64,000 nt of DNA. Origin: JABAAE01 sp905480545. Its GTDB lineage: Bacteria; Planctomycetota; Planctomycetia; Pirellulales; Pirellulaceae. The first letter of the stretch is position 1, and each line of letters begins with the position of its first letter. A program made the translations under genes and the position numbers. The stretch covers positions 1,426,001-1,490,000 of the forward strand of contig CALSOR010000002.1 of NCBI GenBank assembly GCA_943788025.1, given 5' to 3'. The notes beneath the pieces were generated by a model. It was not told the DNA's origin. It worked only from the letters and a program-made list of their open reading frames with translations, and ran no database searches. Below, piece by piece: positions 55,873-64,000 of this stretch.

Positions 55873-58050
55873 ATGAGTATCGATCAATATCAACTATGCC
55901 CATGCGGTAGCAACAAAAAGGTGAAGTTTTGTTGCGCGCGGGACGTGTTGCCGGAAATCAATAAGGTCCTGACAGCACTTCAGGGTGACCAACGCGTCGC
56001 TGCATTGGATCACGTCAACAACGCAATCGAAAAGAAGGGTGACAAAGATTGCTTGCTGAATATCAAAACGAATATTCTGCTGCAGCTTGGCGAGGAAGAA
56101 AAAGCACGGGAGACTTCAAAGCAAGTTCTGAAAAAGAACCCGGACAATCCGATTGCCCTTGCGAACCACGGATTGCTCGACGCTGCGGCGGGGGAGCTCG
56201 ACAACGCCGTTGACAAACTGCAGCAATGTCTCGATTTAATTGGCGACAATATTCCTTATTCGGTCATTGAGGCAATCCGAATTGTCGGCATTTCGCTTTT
56301 GCAGTCCGGCCGTGTGATTGCGGCTCGAAACCATTTACAGCTGTACCAAGGCTACAGTCAGGAAGAAGACGAAAAGATTTCTCGTCTGATTATGCAAACC
56401 TATACCAGTCCGAAAATTCCTTTGTTGATGAAGGTAGAAAATCCGACATCAACTCCGCCGGAGGATGCACCCTGGAAGAATGATTGTCAAACGGCTCTGG
56501 AATTGGGAAGCCGCGGCCGTTGGTTGAGTGCGGTTGAGCTGCTGCAAGAAGTGGATGAAAAATATCCTAACGAGCCGGTGATTCGTCGAAATATTGCGGT
56601 CTTTCAAAACTGCCTTGGCACCGCGGAAGATATGGCTGAATCTTGGAGTGACTACGCTCATACGCCTGGCGTTGAGTTTGAAGATGCGGTTGAGGCAGAA
56701 GCCTTTGCGCAGTTGATCGACCCGGAATTGGAATCAGAATTGCTTGATGTTGTCGCTGCAACTTTTGAAATTACTGATCAGGAAAAGTTGAATGAGATAT
56801 TGGTGTCAGATAAGCGGTGTGAAAGCATTCCCGTTGACGAAGAGAGATTTCCCGGCGATCAACCCAAGCCGCGAAGTGCTTATCTCGTGTTTGATAAAGT
56901 CAGCCCTGAATCGGTGGAAAATCTAACCCGAGAAGACGTTCCCAATGTTTGTGTTTCGTTTTATGTTTTCGGGAAGCAAACCGATGCTGAGGCTCGCATC
57001 CTGGTCATGACGACCAAGAACGACCAATATGACGACAAGATCACAAAGCTGAAGGAGGTCGTCGGTGATTGCATCAGCGATGAAAAAGAATCGAAAGTCA
57101 TTTCTCAGGTCACCAAGCTTTCAGATGCGTTAACTTGGGATTGGCGTTTCCCGGAAGGTACATCGCAAGAAACTCAGAACCAATTGCTCAAAGAGCAACG
57201 CCGGGAAATCATGTTGGAAGTTTGGCCAAAACTGCCTCAAGCTTCGCTGGGTGACAAAGCACCGATTGACGTCATCGGTCAGGAAAAATATCGAATTGCG
57301 TTAGCAGCGTCGGTGTTATTGCTTGAGCTTTCGACCGATCATCAGGTTGCAATTGAAGTCGATTTGGATGAGGTCAGGCAAAAGCTCGAGGTTCCGGTCC
57401 GGAAGACGTTCAAGCATGAGGAAATCGAAGACTATCGGCATTTGTCGATCGTCCGGATGTCGCAGCTTGAACTCGCCGGTGTTCCGGATGATGAACTGGT
57501 GGCGTTATTTCAACGGGCAGCAATGACTGCTGCCTGGAGTGCATTGACCGGCATTTGTCACGAGCTGTTGAATCGAGATTCACTTGAAGAGAAAATCGAT
57601 AAATCGAGCGTTTATCTGATGCTTTCGCGAATGCAAACCAAGCTCGATGATGCAATTGGCTACATTCAAAAAGCCCGAAGTTATTGCATTGGCAAGAAGC
57701 AATCACCTGCAAGAACCTTAATTGCAGAATTAGAAACGCGGATTGAAAGAAGCGATTTTGATCGAGTGCCAGATTTGATTCGGGAGATCGAAACAAAATA
57801 CATAAGTGAACCGGGGATTTCCAGTGAACTGATGCGAGTGCTAGTCCGATTCGGAATTGTTGACCCTCAGGGGAACCCTCGTTCACAAGCGGGTGCTCCG
57901 GCCGCGATGAATGAACAAGCCGGGCCAAGCGAATCGCAGTACGCCTGGGCGCCGGATGGGGGAATGGGCGGAGCGGGTGTTGCTGCTGAACCTGAAACCA
58001 AGGCCGAGGCAAAGCAAGAGAAAAAACTCTGGATTCCAGGAATGGACTAA
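55873..58050 (+). CDS. SEC-C motif / TPR-like protein
   Basis: A 725-aa cytosolic protein. Residues 8-22 are a SEC-C zinc motif (CPCGSNKKVKFCC), as found in SecA tails, where it binds SecB and ribosomes. Residues 40-290 contain helical repeat units of TPR type (AIEKKGDKDCLLNIKTNILL; RWLSAVELLQEVDEKYPNEP). The rest is helical and unassigned, ending in a flexible Gly/Ala region and the short KLWIPGMD tail, a tail I have seen on several planctomycete proteins. A role in secretion or chaperoning is inferred from the motif only. It is followed at once by a strong terminator. Confidence 0.78.
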   Translation: MSIDQYQLCPCGSNKKVKFCCARDVLPEINKVLTALQGDQRVAALDHVNNAIEKKGDKDCLLNIKTNILLQLGEEEKARETSKQVLKKNPDNPIALANHGLLDAAAGELDNAVDKLQQCLDLIGDNIPYSVIEAIRIVGISLLQSGRVIAARNHLQLYQGYSQEEDEKISRLIMQTYTSPKIPLLMKVENPTSTPPEDAPWKNDCQTALELGSRGRWLSAVELLQEVDEKYPNEPVIRRNIAVFQNCLGTAEDMAESWSDYAHTPGVEFEDAVEAEAFAQLIDPELESELLDVVAATFEITDQEKLNEILVSDKRCESIPVDEERFPGDQPKPRSAYLVFDKVSPESVENLTREDVPNVCVSFYVFGKQTDAEARILVMTTKNDQYDDKITKLKEVVGDCISDEKESKVISQVTKLSDALTWDWRFPEGTSQETQNQLLKEQRREIMLEVWPKLPQASLGDKAPIDVIGQEKYRIALAASVLLLELSTDHQVAIEVDLDEVRQKLEVPVRKTFKHEEIEDYRHLSIVRMSQLELAGVPDDELVALFQRAAMTAAWSALTGICHELLNRDSLEEKIDKSSVYLMLSRMQTKLDDAIGYIQKARSYCIGKKQSPARTLIAELETRIERSDFDRVPDLIREIETKYISEPGISSELMRVLVRFGIVDPQGNPRSQAGAPAAMNEQAGPSESQYAWAPDGGMGGAGVAAEPETKAEAKQEKKLWIPGMD

Positions 58051-58080
58051 TGGGGCATTGTGCTCAGAATAGATTCAAAC

Positions 58081-58110
58081 AAAAAAGGCGAGCCAGTGGC
58101 TCGCCTTTTT
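58081..58110. terminator. Rho-independent terminator (bidirectional)
   Basis: Perfect 8-bp stem GGCGAGCC / GGCTCGCC with an AGT loop, six A before and five T after. It lies between convergent genes and can serve both. Confidence 0.9.
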
Positions 58111-58191
58111 CTCTTTGAGTTCATGTCATCGACTTGTATGACTTCATACAATGCAAGCCGGTTGGTCGAGCTCCCGTAACCACGGATGCTT

Positions 58192-58695
58192 CTACCACGG
58201 CGCTCGCGAGTAATATACTCCGAATTGATCGGTGCTCCACGGTTGGCTTGGGGTCGGCTGGTACATGCCTGGGTGTGCTCCAACAGCAGTGCCCGGGTAT
58301 GGACGTCCATATTGGTGGTAGATCGGCATGCTTCGCGTATTGCCTACGCCCCAGCTATAAGAGCTTTGGAAACTGGCTGTTGGCGGAACGACCAATGCAA
58401 GCGGTTGCCCGTATTGGGGATGGTAATAGCCCTGGTGCCAAGAGTGTTGTTGAGCTTGCGCTTGATTCCAGCGATGGGTTCTTGTTGCGGTAATTCCGCC
58501 GCGACTGTGGGCATAAACGGGATGCGGATGCCCAACGCTGCTCAGCATTTTTTTGGCGCGGATAGGGAACGCCTGGAATTTCCCGTATTTTCCGCAATTA
58601 ATTCCATCGCTACAATCTTGGGCGGCAACGTCGGCAGTAAATACCGCTGCTCCCGCAATCACGATTGAAGCGAAAAAGAAGCTTTTCGTTTTCAT
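58192..58695 (-). CDS. Small secreted His/Tyr/Pro-rich protein
   Basis: A 167-aa protein from the ATG at 58695; the frame reaches 58734, but the shorter start gives a proper signal peptide (SFFFASIVIAGAAVFTADVAA). The mature part starts QDCSDGINCGKYGKFQAFP and becomes rich in His, Tyr, Pro, Gly and Gln (HPHPVYAHSRGG, YYHPQYGQPLAL). No family was recognised. The composition is similar to the next small secreted gene, so they may be a pair of envelope or matrix proteins. Confidence 0.6.
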   Translation of the reverse strand: MKTKSFFFASIVIAGAAVFTADVAAQDCSDGINCGKYGKFQAFPIRAKKMLSSVGHPHPVYAHSRGGITATRTHRWNQAQAQQHSWHQGYYHPQYGQPLALVVPPTASFQSSYSWGVGNTRSMPIYHQYGRPYPGTAVGAHPGMYQPTPSQPWSTDQFGVYYSRAPW

Positions 58696-58867
58696 CAATT
58701 TTCCTTCAGTAAAATCGGATCGGTGAATGAGCAACGGCGAAACCTGATTCGCTTATTCACATGGATGGGGTGACTGGGGCGGACTGCCGTAAAATCCTAA
58801 CAGGCAGTCGTCGGGCTGCCTTTGAGGGTTTGCACGAAGTTCAAGTTGCCCACGACAACAGATTGTT

Positions 58868-59428
58868 CTAACGACACGTTGCACCGGAAGCGTTTCTCAG
58901 TTTTAGACCAAAGCTTGGGAGAGAGAAAGGCATTGGCGACAGACGGTTTGATCCGTATGTGTACCTAACAGACGTTTTGGTATAGGACGTGCCATTTGCA
59001 CGATCAGTGCAAGGATCGACATAAAAGTTGTCACGTGTACCGTGCGGTGTGTAGTAAACGCGGTTGTGACGATACATGTATTCGTGCGGTAGAAGTGGCT
59101 GATAAGTGTAGTGACTTCGGCCGACATTTGTAGGCACGGGATACGGCGCCGGGTACATCGACGCAGCCGTTCCGTCCATCGATGGTTGCAAGTAATAGTT
59201 ATAAAAAACATCGGGGCGACTGTTCATTGGCAGGGGCGTGTTGCTTGCCGCGGAAAGTGGTGTCTGCGTGCCTGAAGCAGCCTTTGGTGCCGAGGTGATG
59301 GACGCGGCAGACTCCGGCTGGGCAATCGGATTTGGTGGCGTCGCGGGTTTCTCTTGAGCAGAGCTTGACTGCCAGCACGATAACGCGATGATGGCCACCA
59401 ACGAGAGTTGTTTTAGGGTCTTTTTCAT
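58868..59428 (-). CDS. Small secreted Pro/Tyr-rich protein
   Basis: A 186-aa protein with a signal peptide (LKQLSLVAIIALSCWQSSSA; ATG at 59428 with GGAGAG upstream). A Pro/Ala/Ser-rich spacer (26-65) leads to a Tyr-rich region (VFYNYYLQP, SHYTYQPLLPHEYMYRHNRVYY) and a final FSLPSFGLKLR. No family was recognised. Tyr/Pro-rich composition like its neighbour at 58192 suggests a related structural role. Confidence 0.58.
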   Translation of the reverse strand: MKKTLKQLSLVAIIALSCWQSSSAQEKPATPPNPIAQPESAASITSAPKAASGTQTPLSAASNTPLPMNSRPDVFYNYYLQPSMDGTAASMYPAPYPVPTNVGRSHYTYQPLLPHEYMYRHNRVYYTPHGTRDNFYVDPCTDRANGTSYTKTSVRYTYGSNRLSPMPFSLPSFGLKLRNASGATCR

Positions 59429-59557
59429 CGTTCTCTCCTGAACTTTAACGGTGGCAGATTTCGCTGCACCAAGTGAATTTGCAGAATGGCTGTTTGACCT
59501 GATCCGTCAGGCGAAAACATTGCTGGCAAACGCGTGTGGAAATTGCCAGCCGAAACT

Positions 59558-59866
59558 TCAAAATCTTGTGAAAGTATCTACTTCTTCGGCGATGCCGAGA
59601 ATGGTTCTGAGGGAATCATCTGATTCGATCGGCGAATTCCGATGCAGGTGTTTTACAATCGTTAAAACCGACTGTGCCCGAATATCTGGAATCGCTATAA
59701 TTGGCACCTTCGTTCCGATTTCTTTTTGACATCCACGTTGATCTTTTGTCCAGATCCAATGTTGGTGCTGACTAGACCTGAGAAGCAGAAAATAGTCAGT
59801 CCATAAAGTGTCCGAACAAAGTGTCCGAACCACAGCCACACCAAACAGCAAACCTAGAACAATCAA
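59558..59866 (-). CDS. Possible small membrane protein
   Basis: A 102-aa frame from a TTG at 59866 with one hydrophobic segment (LIVLGLLFGVAVV) and a protein-like remainder (KVPIIAIPDIRAQSVLTIVKHL). A competing plus-strand frame (59451-59729) looks less natural. No family was recognised; no clear ribosome site was seen, so it may be spurious. It lies before the topoisomerase gene on the opposite strand. Confidence 0.35.
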   Translation of the reverse strand: MIVLGLLFGVAVVRTLCSDTLWTDYFLLLRSSQHQHWIWTKDQRGCQKEIGTKVPIIAIPDIRAQSVLTIVKHLHRNSPIESDDSLRTILGIAEEVDTFTRF

Positions 59867-60014
59867 GAAGCGTGCGATTGAAAATCAAAAGCATTTAGAC
59901 CGATGCTTTTGGGAGTATAGAAATCGCTTCGCCGTCAAATAGCCATCCCCTCAATTAGATTTGATCGGTGGCGATTCGACGGATCGCACCGTAATCATTG
60001 AGGAGAATCAAACG

Positions 60015-62063
60015 TTGCCAACCGCAACCAAGCCGCGTCGCCGCCGGGCCACAGCCGAGTCCATGGCAGCCGACCAAAAAAGTATTTCCGTCAGCGAGTT
60101 TTTTACAAAGAACCGTCATCTTCTCGGATTCGATAATCCTCGCAAGGCCTTGCTTACCGCAGTCAAGGAAGCTGTCGACAATTCGCTCGACGCATGCGAA
60201 GAAGCGGGGCTCACTCCGGAAATTTGGGTTCATATCGAACCGGCGGGTAAAGAAAGATTTAAGGTTGCGATCCAGGACAACGGTCCAGGGATCGTCAAAA
60301 AACAAATACCCTTGATCTTTGGCAAGTTGCTTTACGGCTCGAAATTTCATCGCTTGCGAATGAGCAGGGGACAGCAGGGAATTGGAATCAGTGCGGCTGG
60401 GATGTATGGTCAGTTGACGACCGGTAAGCCTGTAAAGATCATCTCAAAAACGTCGATTCGAAAGCCGGCGCATTATTTCGAAATTCAGATTGATACTAAA
60501 ACCAACAAGCCGGAGATTCTCAACGGAAAAGGGGAAGGAATCGATATTCCGCCCGGTGCAAAAGGCGATGCGATGATCGCAAAAAATGGTTTCGAATGGG
60601 TCTCGCGATACCCAGATCAAATCGAAAAAGTTGAGGGTGAAGAGGAGGTTGTCAAACCGGGCCTCGAACTAAGAAGTGGGACGCGAGTTACAATTGAGTT
60701 GGAGGGTATCCACAAGCGTGGTCGTGGAAGTGTCGATGACTATCTTGAGCAAACGGCAATCGCCAATCCGCACGTAACGATTCATTACACCGACCCGGAC
60801 GGCAACGAGTTTCATTACAACCGTTCGACCAGCGAACTTCCGCCGGAAGCCGTTGAGATCAAACCGCATCCCTATGGAGTCGAATTGGGACGGTTATTTT
60901 CCATGCTGAAGGACGCGGAAAATCAAACGCTTTCTCAGTTTTTGACTTCTTCATTTTCGCGTGTCACGCCGGCTGTTGCCCGAAGGATTTGTGAGGCAGC
61001 AGACCTGAGCACTCGCTCTTCGACGGTCAAGATTGGGCAAAAAGAAGTCGATACGCTTTATCAAGCAATCCAGCAAACCAAGATTTCCAATCCGACGACC
61101 GATTGCATTTCGCCAATTGGTGAAGGGTTACTTCTCAAAGGTTTGTACCATGTTGTGCCGGGCGAGTTTTTTGTCGCGGCGACACGCCCACCATCGGTTT
61201 ACCGTGGGAATCCCTTTCAAATCGAGGTGGCACTGGCGTTTGGTGGTGGCAGTCAAGTTCAAAAGATTACGGCGGAGGACCTTGATCGGCTTTTGGAGCA
61301 AAGTGATGCTCGGACGTTACGGCAATTCTTGATGAATGAATTTGACGGGATGGGTGCCGAAGGAGCGGACAAAATTATCAAGGAGTCTGGCTTCGGAACC
61401 CGGCAATCACCGTCAAAGTTTAAATCGGCGGAACGCAAAAAACTGCATGAGGCAATGCGTAATGTGAACCTTAGCGAGGGGCAGACGATGCAAGTCCTCC
61501 GATTTGCGAATCGAGTTCCATTGCAATTCAAACTGCGTGACTGTGCGATTACACAAACGATCATGAGTACCAATTGGCGTTCCTATGGGCTCTCTCAATC
61601 CCGAGGTGCTTTGCCGAGTGCACCGATAACCGTGATGGTGCACATGGCTAGCGTTTGGGTTCCGTTTACCAGTGAATCCAAAGAGGCGATCGCAGCTTAC
61701 CCTGAAATCGAGAAGGAATTGCGGTTGGCATTGCAGACGGTTGGCCGAAAATTGGGGATGTACATGCGTCGCCGGAAATCGATCAAGCAAGAAGGGGAGC
61801 GGCGAACTATATTTTTGAGATATCTTGGCGAGGTCGCATCGGCCGTCAATCAGATTAATGGAATGGACAAAGAAGCGGTGTATAACGACTTGTTAAAAGT
61901 TGCACAAAGAAAAACTGTTGAAGCCGATACGAAACTGGATAAGCACGGAAAGAAGATTCAGGACGAAGAATACGGAGATAACGTATTGATCGTCCGCGAT
62001 GACGAAGCTGCCGAATCCGAATCGCAACCTGTTGACTCCAATGGCAACGGCAAGCTGTTTTAG
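60015..62063 (+). CDS. top6B: DNA topoisomerase VI subunit B
   Basis: A 682-aa protein if translation starts at the TTG at 60015, which has GAGGAG nine bases upstream; the frame is open to 59961. The N-terminal GHKL ATPase is clear: KEAVDNSLDACEEA (Mg-binding Asn), IQDNGPGI, RGQQGIGISAA (ATP lid) and GTRVTIEL. The transducer domain and the H2TH region follow (LSEGQTMQVLRFANRVPL, QSRGALPSAPITVMVHMASVWVPF). Subunit A, with the catalytic Tyr and Toprim fold, is usually adjacent but is not found in this window; the neighbour is an unrelated convergent gene. Topo VI is archaeal in origin and known from some planctomycetes. Confidence 0.92.
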   Translation: MPTATKPRRRRATAESMAADQKSISVSEFFTKNRHLLGFDNPRKALLTAVKEAVDNSLDACEEAGLTPEIWVHIEPAGKERFKVAIQDNGPGIVKKQIPLIFGKLLYGSKFHRLRMSRGQQGIGISAAGMYGQLTTGKPVKIISKTSIRKPAHYFEIQIDTKTNKPEILNGKGEGIDIPPGAKGDAMIAKNGFEWVSRYPDQIEKVEGEEEVVKPGLELRSGTRVTIELEGIHKRGRGSVDDYLEQTAIANPHVTIHYTDPDGNEFHYNRSTSELPPEAVEIKPHPYGVELGRLFSMLKDAENQTLSQFLTSSFSRVTPAVARRICEAADLSTRSSTVKIGQKEVDTLYQAIQQTKISNPTTDCISPIGEGLLLKGLYHVVPGEFFVAATRPPSVYRGNPFQIEVALAFGGGSQVQKITAEDLDRLLEQSDARTLRQFLMNEFDGMGAEGADKIIKESGFGTRQSPSKFKSAERKKLHEAMRNVNLSEGQTMQVLRFANRVPLQFKLRDCAITQTIMSTNWRSYGLSQSRGALPSAPITVMVHMASVWVPFTSESKEAIAAYPEIEKELRLALQTVGRKLGMYMRRRKSIKQEGERRTIFLRYLGEVASAVNQINGMDKEAVYNDLLKVAQRKTVEADTKLDKHGKKIQDEEYGDNVLIVRDDEAAESESQPVDSNGNGKLF

Positions 62064-62122
62064 GAGCGATTGGCCAAGCAATGGTCCGCGCGACAACGCC
62101 TGACTTGATCAAAAGGCGCCAT

Positions 62123-62258
62123 GCTCGGCATTGGGTTCTGCTCGGCATTGGGTTCTGCTCGGCATTGGGTTCTGCTCGGCATTGGGTTCTGCTCGGCATT
62201 GGGTTCTGCTCGGCATTGGGTTCTGCTCAGCATTGGGTTCTGCTCAGCATTGGGTTCT
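62123..62258. repeat. 17-bp tandem repeat, exactly 8 copies
   Basis: The unit GCTCGGCATTGGGTTCT occurs eight times without spacers; the last two copies carry one A-for-G change (GCTCAGC). It lies between the convergent topoisomerase and PilM-type genes. Confidence 0.93.
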
Positions 62259-62287
62259 GCTCGGGCACGCGGTGCCCGGCGGGGTGC

Positions 62288-64000
62288 TCAATTGATCGAT
62301 AGCGACTCTGCCCCGTGTCGCAGATAGGTCAACAATCCGCTGGTGTAACTACCACCACCGATGCACCATATTTCGTTGGGTGTTTTAGGACAGATGTCGG
62401 CTTGGTAGGCCTGAAGTGACCTTCTAACTTCGGCAAGCAGATCCTCAAACGGGATACGCAGCGCAAGAATTGCTTTTCCTATTTCTTTCCCTGCGCTTTT
62501 GGTGTTGATCTTACGTTCTTCAGCGATCTCATTTGTGGTGAGCAACGATTTGCCAATGGCCCGGTTAAACGTTGTGCCACCAAATGAAAACGAACGAAAC
62601 CAAATTTTGTCCTGGCCAATGACGCAAAAATTTGTATTTTCGGCACCGATATCCAGAATCGCGAGCGTTTTGTTCGCATTGTTGCCACGTAGTTCATTGG
62701 CGTAAAGATTTGCGGTAGCAATCGATTCAGACTGCAAATTTGCTAACAACATTCCATTCGCGGAAAATAATTCAGAAATGCGTTCAGCATCCCTCTTTTT
62801 TGCTGCAGTGATAACGGCCAAGCGTTTCTCAGTACCGGTGCCAGGAAAGATGAAACTGTCCCATACGATCTCATCAGTTGGAAACGGAATCTGCAATTTG
62901 ACCTCGTATTCCAACGCGGACTTCATCGTCTTTTCGTCTGTGCTTGGCAAGTAAAGAAATCGGCCGAGAACTTGGCTGCTGGAAATCGTTGTTGAAATCA
63001 AATCATTTTTTGTCAAATTGTATTTTGATTTCAGATGAATGACCGCCTGAAGCATGTTTGATCTTTGCTCCGATTCGGACAGATTCGGTGATATTTTCTG
63101 ATACGGAATTCGGTCGAACTTGTCGAGTGTCACGATTTGGTTAGGGGCGATTACCAAGCGGATGACTTTGACTGCAGATTGGCCGAAATCAATGCCCCAT
63201 GCCTCGGTCGCGGATTTTCGTCCGCCAAAACCCAGGAATCCCTTTTTCTGACTTTTGTTCAGGTTAATTCCGATTTTCGCAGAGCCTAATCCTTGCAATG
63301 CCAATCCAGCGGCGACGATAAATCCATTTTGATCATAGCCATTCATTGCAATGGTAGAAAAGTTCGCGATTTGCCTTACGGTTTGGCCATTTCGGACGGG
63401 AGCCCCCAGCGTTAAATCCTCTGGTGGAGCGGTCCACTCAGGATGCTGGATTTGTTTTTTTGTAGCGGCCGCTAATCGCTGGCGAGCTTTTTCGGCGTAT
63501 TGTGAAAATTTTTCGATTGAGGTTTTTGAAGCAAGGTAATCCAACACAGAAATGAGATTCACATCGAGTGTTTGAACACGTTTAATGTACTTTGTTAGCC
63601 AGACAACTTCTTCCAATTCCTTTTTGAGATTCGCCGTTTTTTCGGTGTTGCCTAAATTGCCAGCACGTTGAATCAGTTGGTAAGCCTCCTTAAATTTTCC
63701 GTTAAGCCGTAGTTTTTCTACTTTTCTTCCCAGTCGTTGGGTAATGTCGTTAGCAAGTTTTGGTAGGGCGGTATCGTGTGGTCGAAGTTTGGCAAGCATT
63801 TCGATTTTTGGAAGCGCCTCAAGAAACGCTTGCTTGCCAACCAGCGTTTCGATTTCTGCAGATAACCTCCGAAATTCCGCATCCTTCTGTTGGACCTTGG
63901 AAATCAAGTCGATCATTTCCGGTGTGCGAACCTGTTCTGGAATCAAGTTGAGCGTTTGAAGCAATTTGCCAAAAGAAGACTTGTCCAGGTAATACTGTGC
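62288..64000 (-). CDS. PilM-type protein with a second PilM module (5' end cut by window)
   Basis: The frame continues past the window edge, so the start is missing. Visible parts, in order: a helical region with Leu-rich repeats, then a block (FIVAAGLALQGLGSAKIGINL) that looks like the end of a PilM actin-like fold, then a second full PilM module (AWGIDFGQSAVKVIRLV, YEVKLQIPFPTDEIVWDSF, TLAILDIGAENTNFCVI, FSFGGTTFNRAIG) to the end. This suggests tandem PilM modules in one chain. The gene is separate from the 22.8-kb PilM cluster and could be a paralogous regulator. Function inferred from the fold. Confidence 0.72.
   Translation of the reverse strand, partial: AQYYLDKSSFGKLLQTLNLIPEQVRTPEMIDLISKVQQKDAEFRRLSAEIETLVGKQAFLEALPKIEMLAKLRPHDTALPKLANDITQRLGRKVEKLRLNGKFKEAYQLIQRAGNLGNTEKTANLKKELEEVVWLTKYIKRVQTLDVNLISVLDYLASKTSIEKFSQYAEKARQRLAAATKKQIQHPEWTAPPEDLTLGAPVRNGQTVRQIANFSTIAMNGYDQNGFIVAAGLALQGLGSAKIGINLNKSQKKGFLGFGGRKSATEAWGIDFGQSAVKVIRLVIAPNQIVTLDKFDRIPYQKISPNLSESEQRSNMLQAVIHLKSKYNLTKNDLISTTISSSQVLGRFLYLPSTDEKTMKSALEYEVKLQIPFPTDEIVWDSFIFPGTGTEKRLAVITAAKKRDAERISELFSANGMLLANLQSESIATANLYANELRGNNANKTLAILDIGAENTNFCVIGQDKIWFRSFSFGGTTFNRAIGKSLLTTNEIAEERKINTKSAGKEIGKAILALRIPFEDLLAEVRRSLQAYQADICPKTPNEIWCIGGGSYTSGLLTYLRHGAESLSIN

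Noticed and set aside
62123..62258. Possible CRISPR array
   Set aside because: The copies are contiguous without unique spacers and no cas gene is in the window; the same holds for the 8-bp and 19-bp arrays.

Overview
The window looks like a piece of a planctomycete chromosome, probably a Pirellulales-like marine or freshwater species. This is inference from gene content: a PVM-type (Planctomycetes/Verrucomicrobia) bacterial microcompartment locus, several protein types I associate with planctomycetes (SEC-C/TPR protein, PilM-like proteins followed by Gly-rich membrane proteins, CBM9-like secreted proteins, bacterial topoisomerase VI subunit B, fused spermidine-synthase-like membrane protein), and a 23S-5S operon with no 16S gene in front of it. 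Coding density is ordinary and no prophage, CRISPR array or plasmid backbone was seen.

Layout. 1-5.7 kb: the end of a large CBM9-like protein, an overlapping pair of membrane HD-GYP genes (one intact, one degenerate), and a secreted SUMF1-like protein. 5.8-14.7 kb: an Nramp-like transporter, a lipoprotein, a lactate-racemase-domain protein, a spermidine-synthase-like membrane protein, a zinc alcohol dehydrogenase and a two-TM potassium channel. 15.1-22.3 kb (minus strand): a methyltransferase, an aminotransferase, plsC, cmk and a GH38-like gene split by a single-base frameshift. 22.8-29.5 kb: a plus-strand set of a PilM-like ATPase with a PilN-like tail and two Gly-rich membrane proteins. 29.5-34.5 kb: an 8-bp tandem repeat, then tRNA-Ile(GAT), tRNA-Ala(TGC), 23S and 5S rRNA with a promoter and a terminator. 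34.7-37.5 kb: an IS256-family element inserted inside orfA of an IS3-family element; both insertions keep target duplications, and the outer element sits in a decayed gene. 37.9-43.8 kb: a PQQ-type beta-propeller, an alpha/beta hydrolase and a fusion of a class C beta-lactamase-like domain with a VanX-like D-Ala-D-Ala dipeptidase.

43.8-53.5 kb (minus strand): purU, then the microcompartment locus read from the right: DeoR-type regulator, PduL phosphotransacylase, two BMC-H, acetate kinase, BMC-P, acylating aldehyde dehydrogenase, BMC-P, an unrecognised 235-aa protein, BMC-P, class II aldolase and a lactate/malate dehydrogenase-like enzyme. By homology to the described planctomycetal compartment it should split L-fuculose-1-P or L-rhamnulose-1-P and turn lactaldehyde into lactyl-CoA, lactyl-phosphate and lactate plus ATP. 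Four proteins carry encapsulation-peptide-like amphipathic helices, including the unrecognised one, which is the best candidate here for something undescribed.

54.5-64 kb: a secreted HExxH metallopeptidase-like protein, a SEC-C/TPR protein, two small secreted proteins, a topoisomerase VI subunit B without its A subunit nearby, a 17-bp tandem repeat between convergent genes, and the C-terminal part of a PilM-type protein that appears to hold two PilM modules and runs off the window edge.
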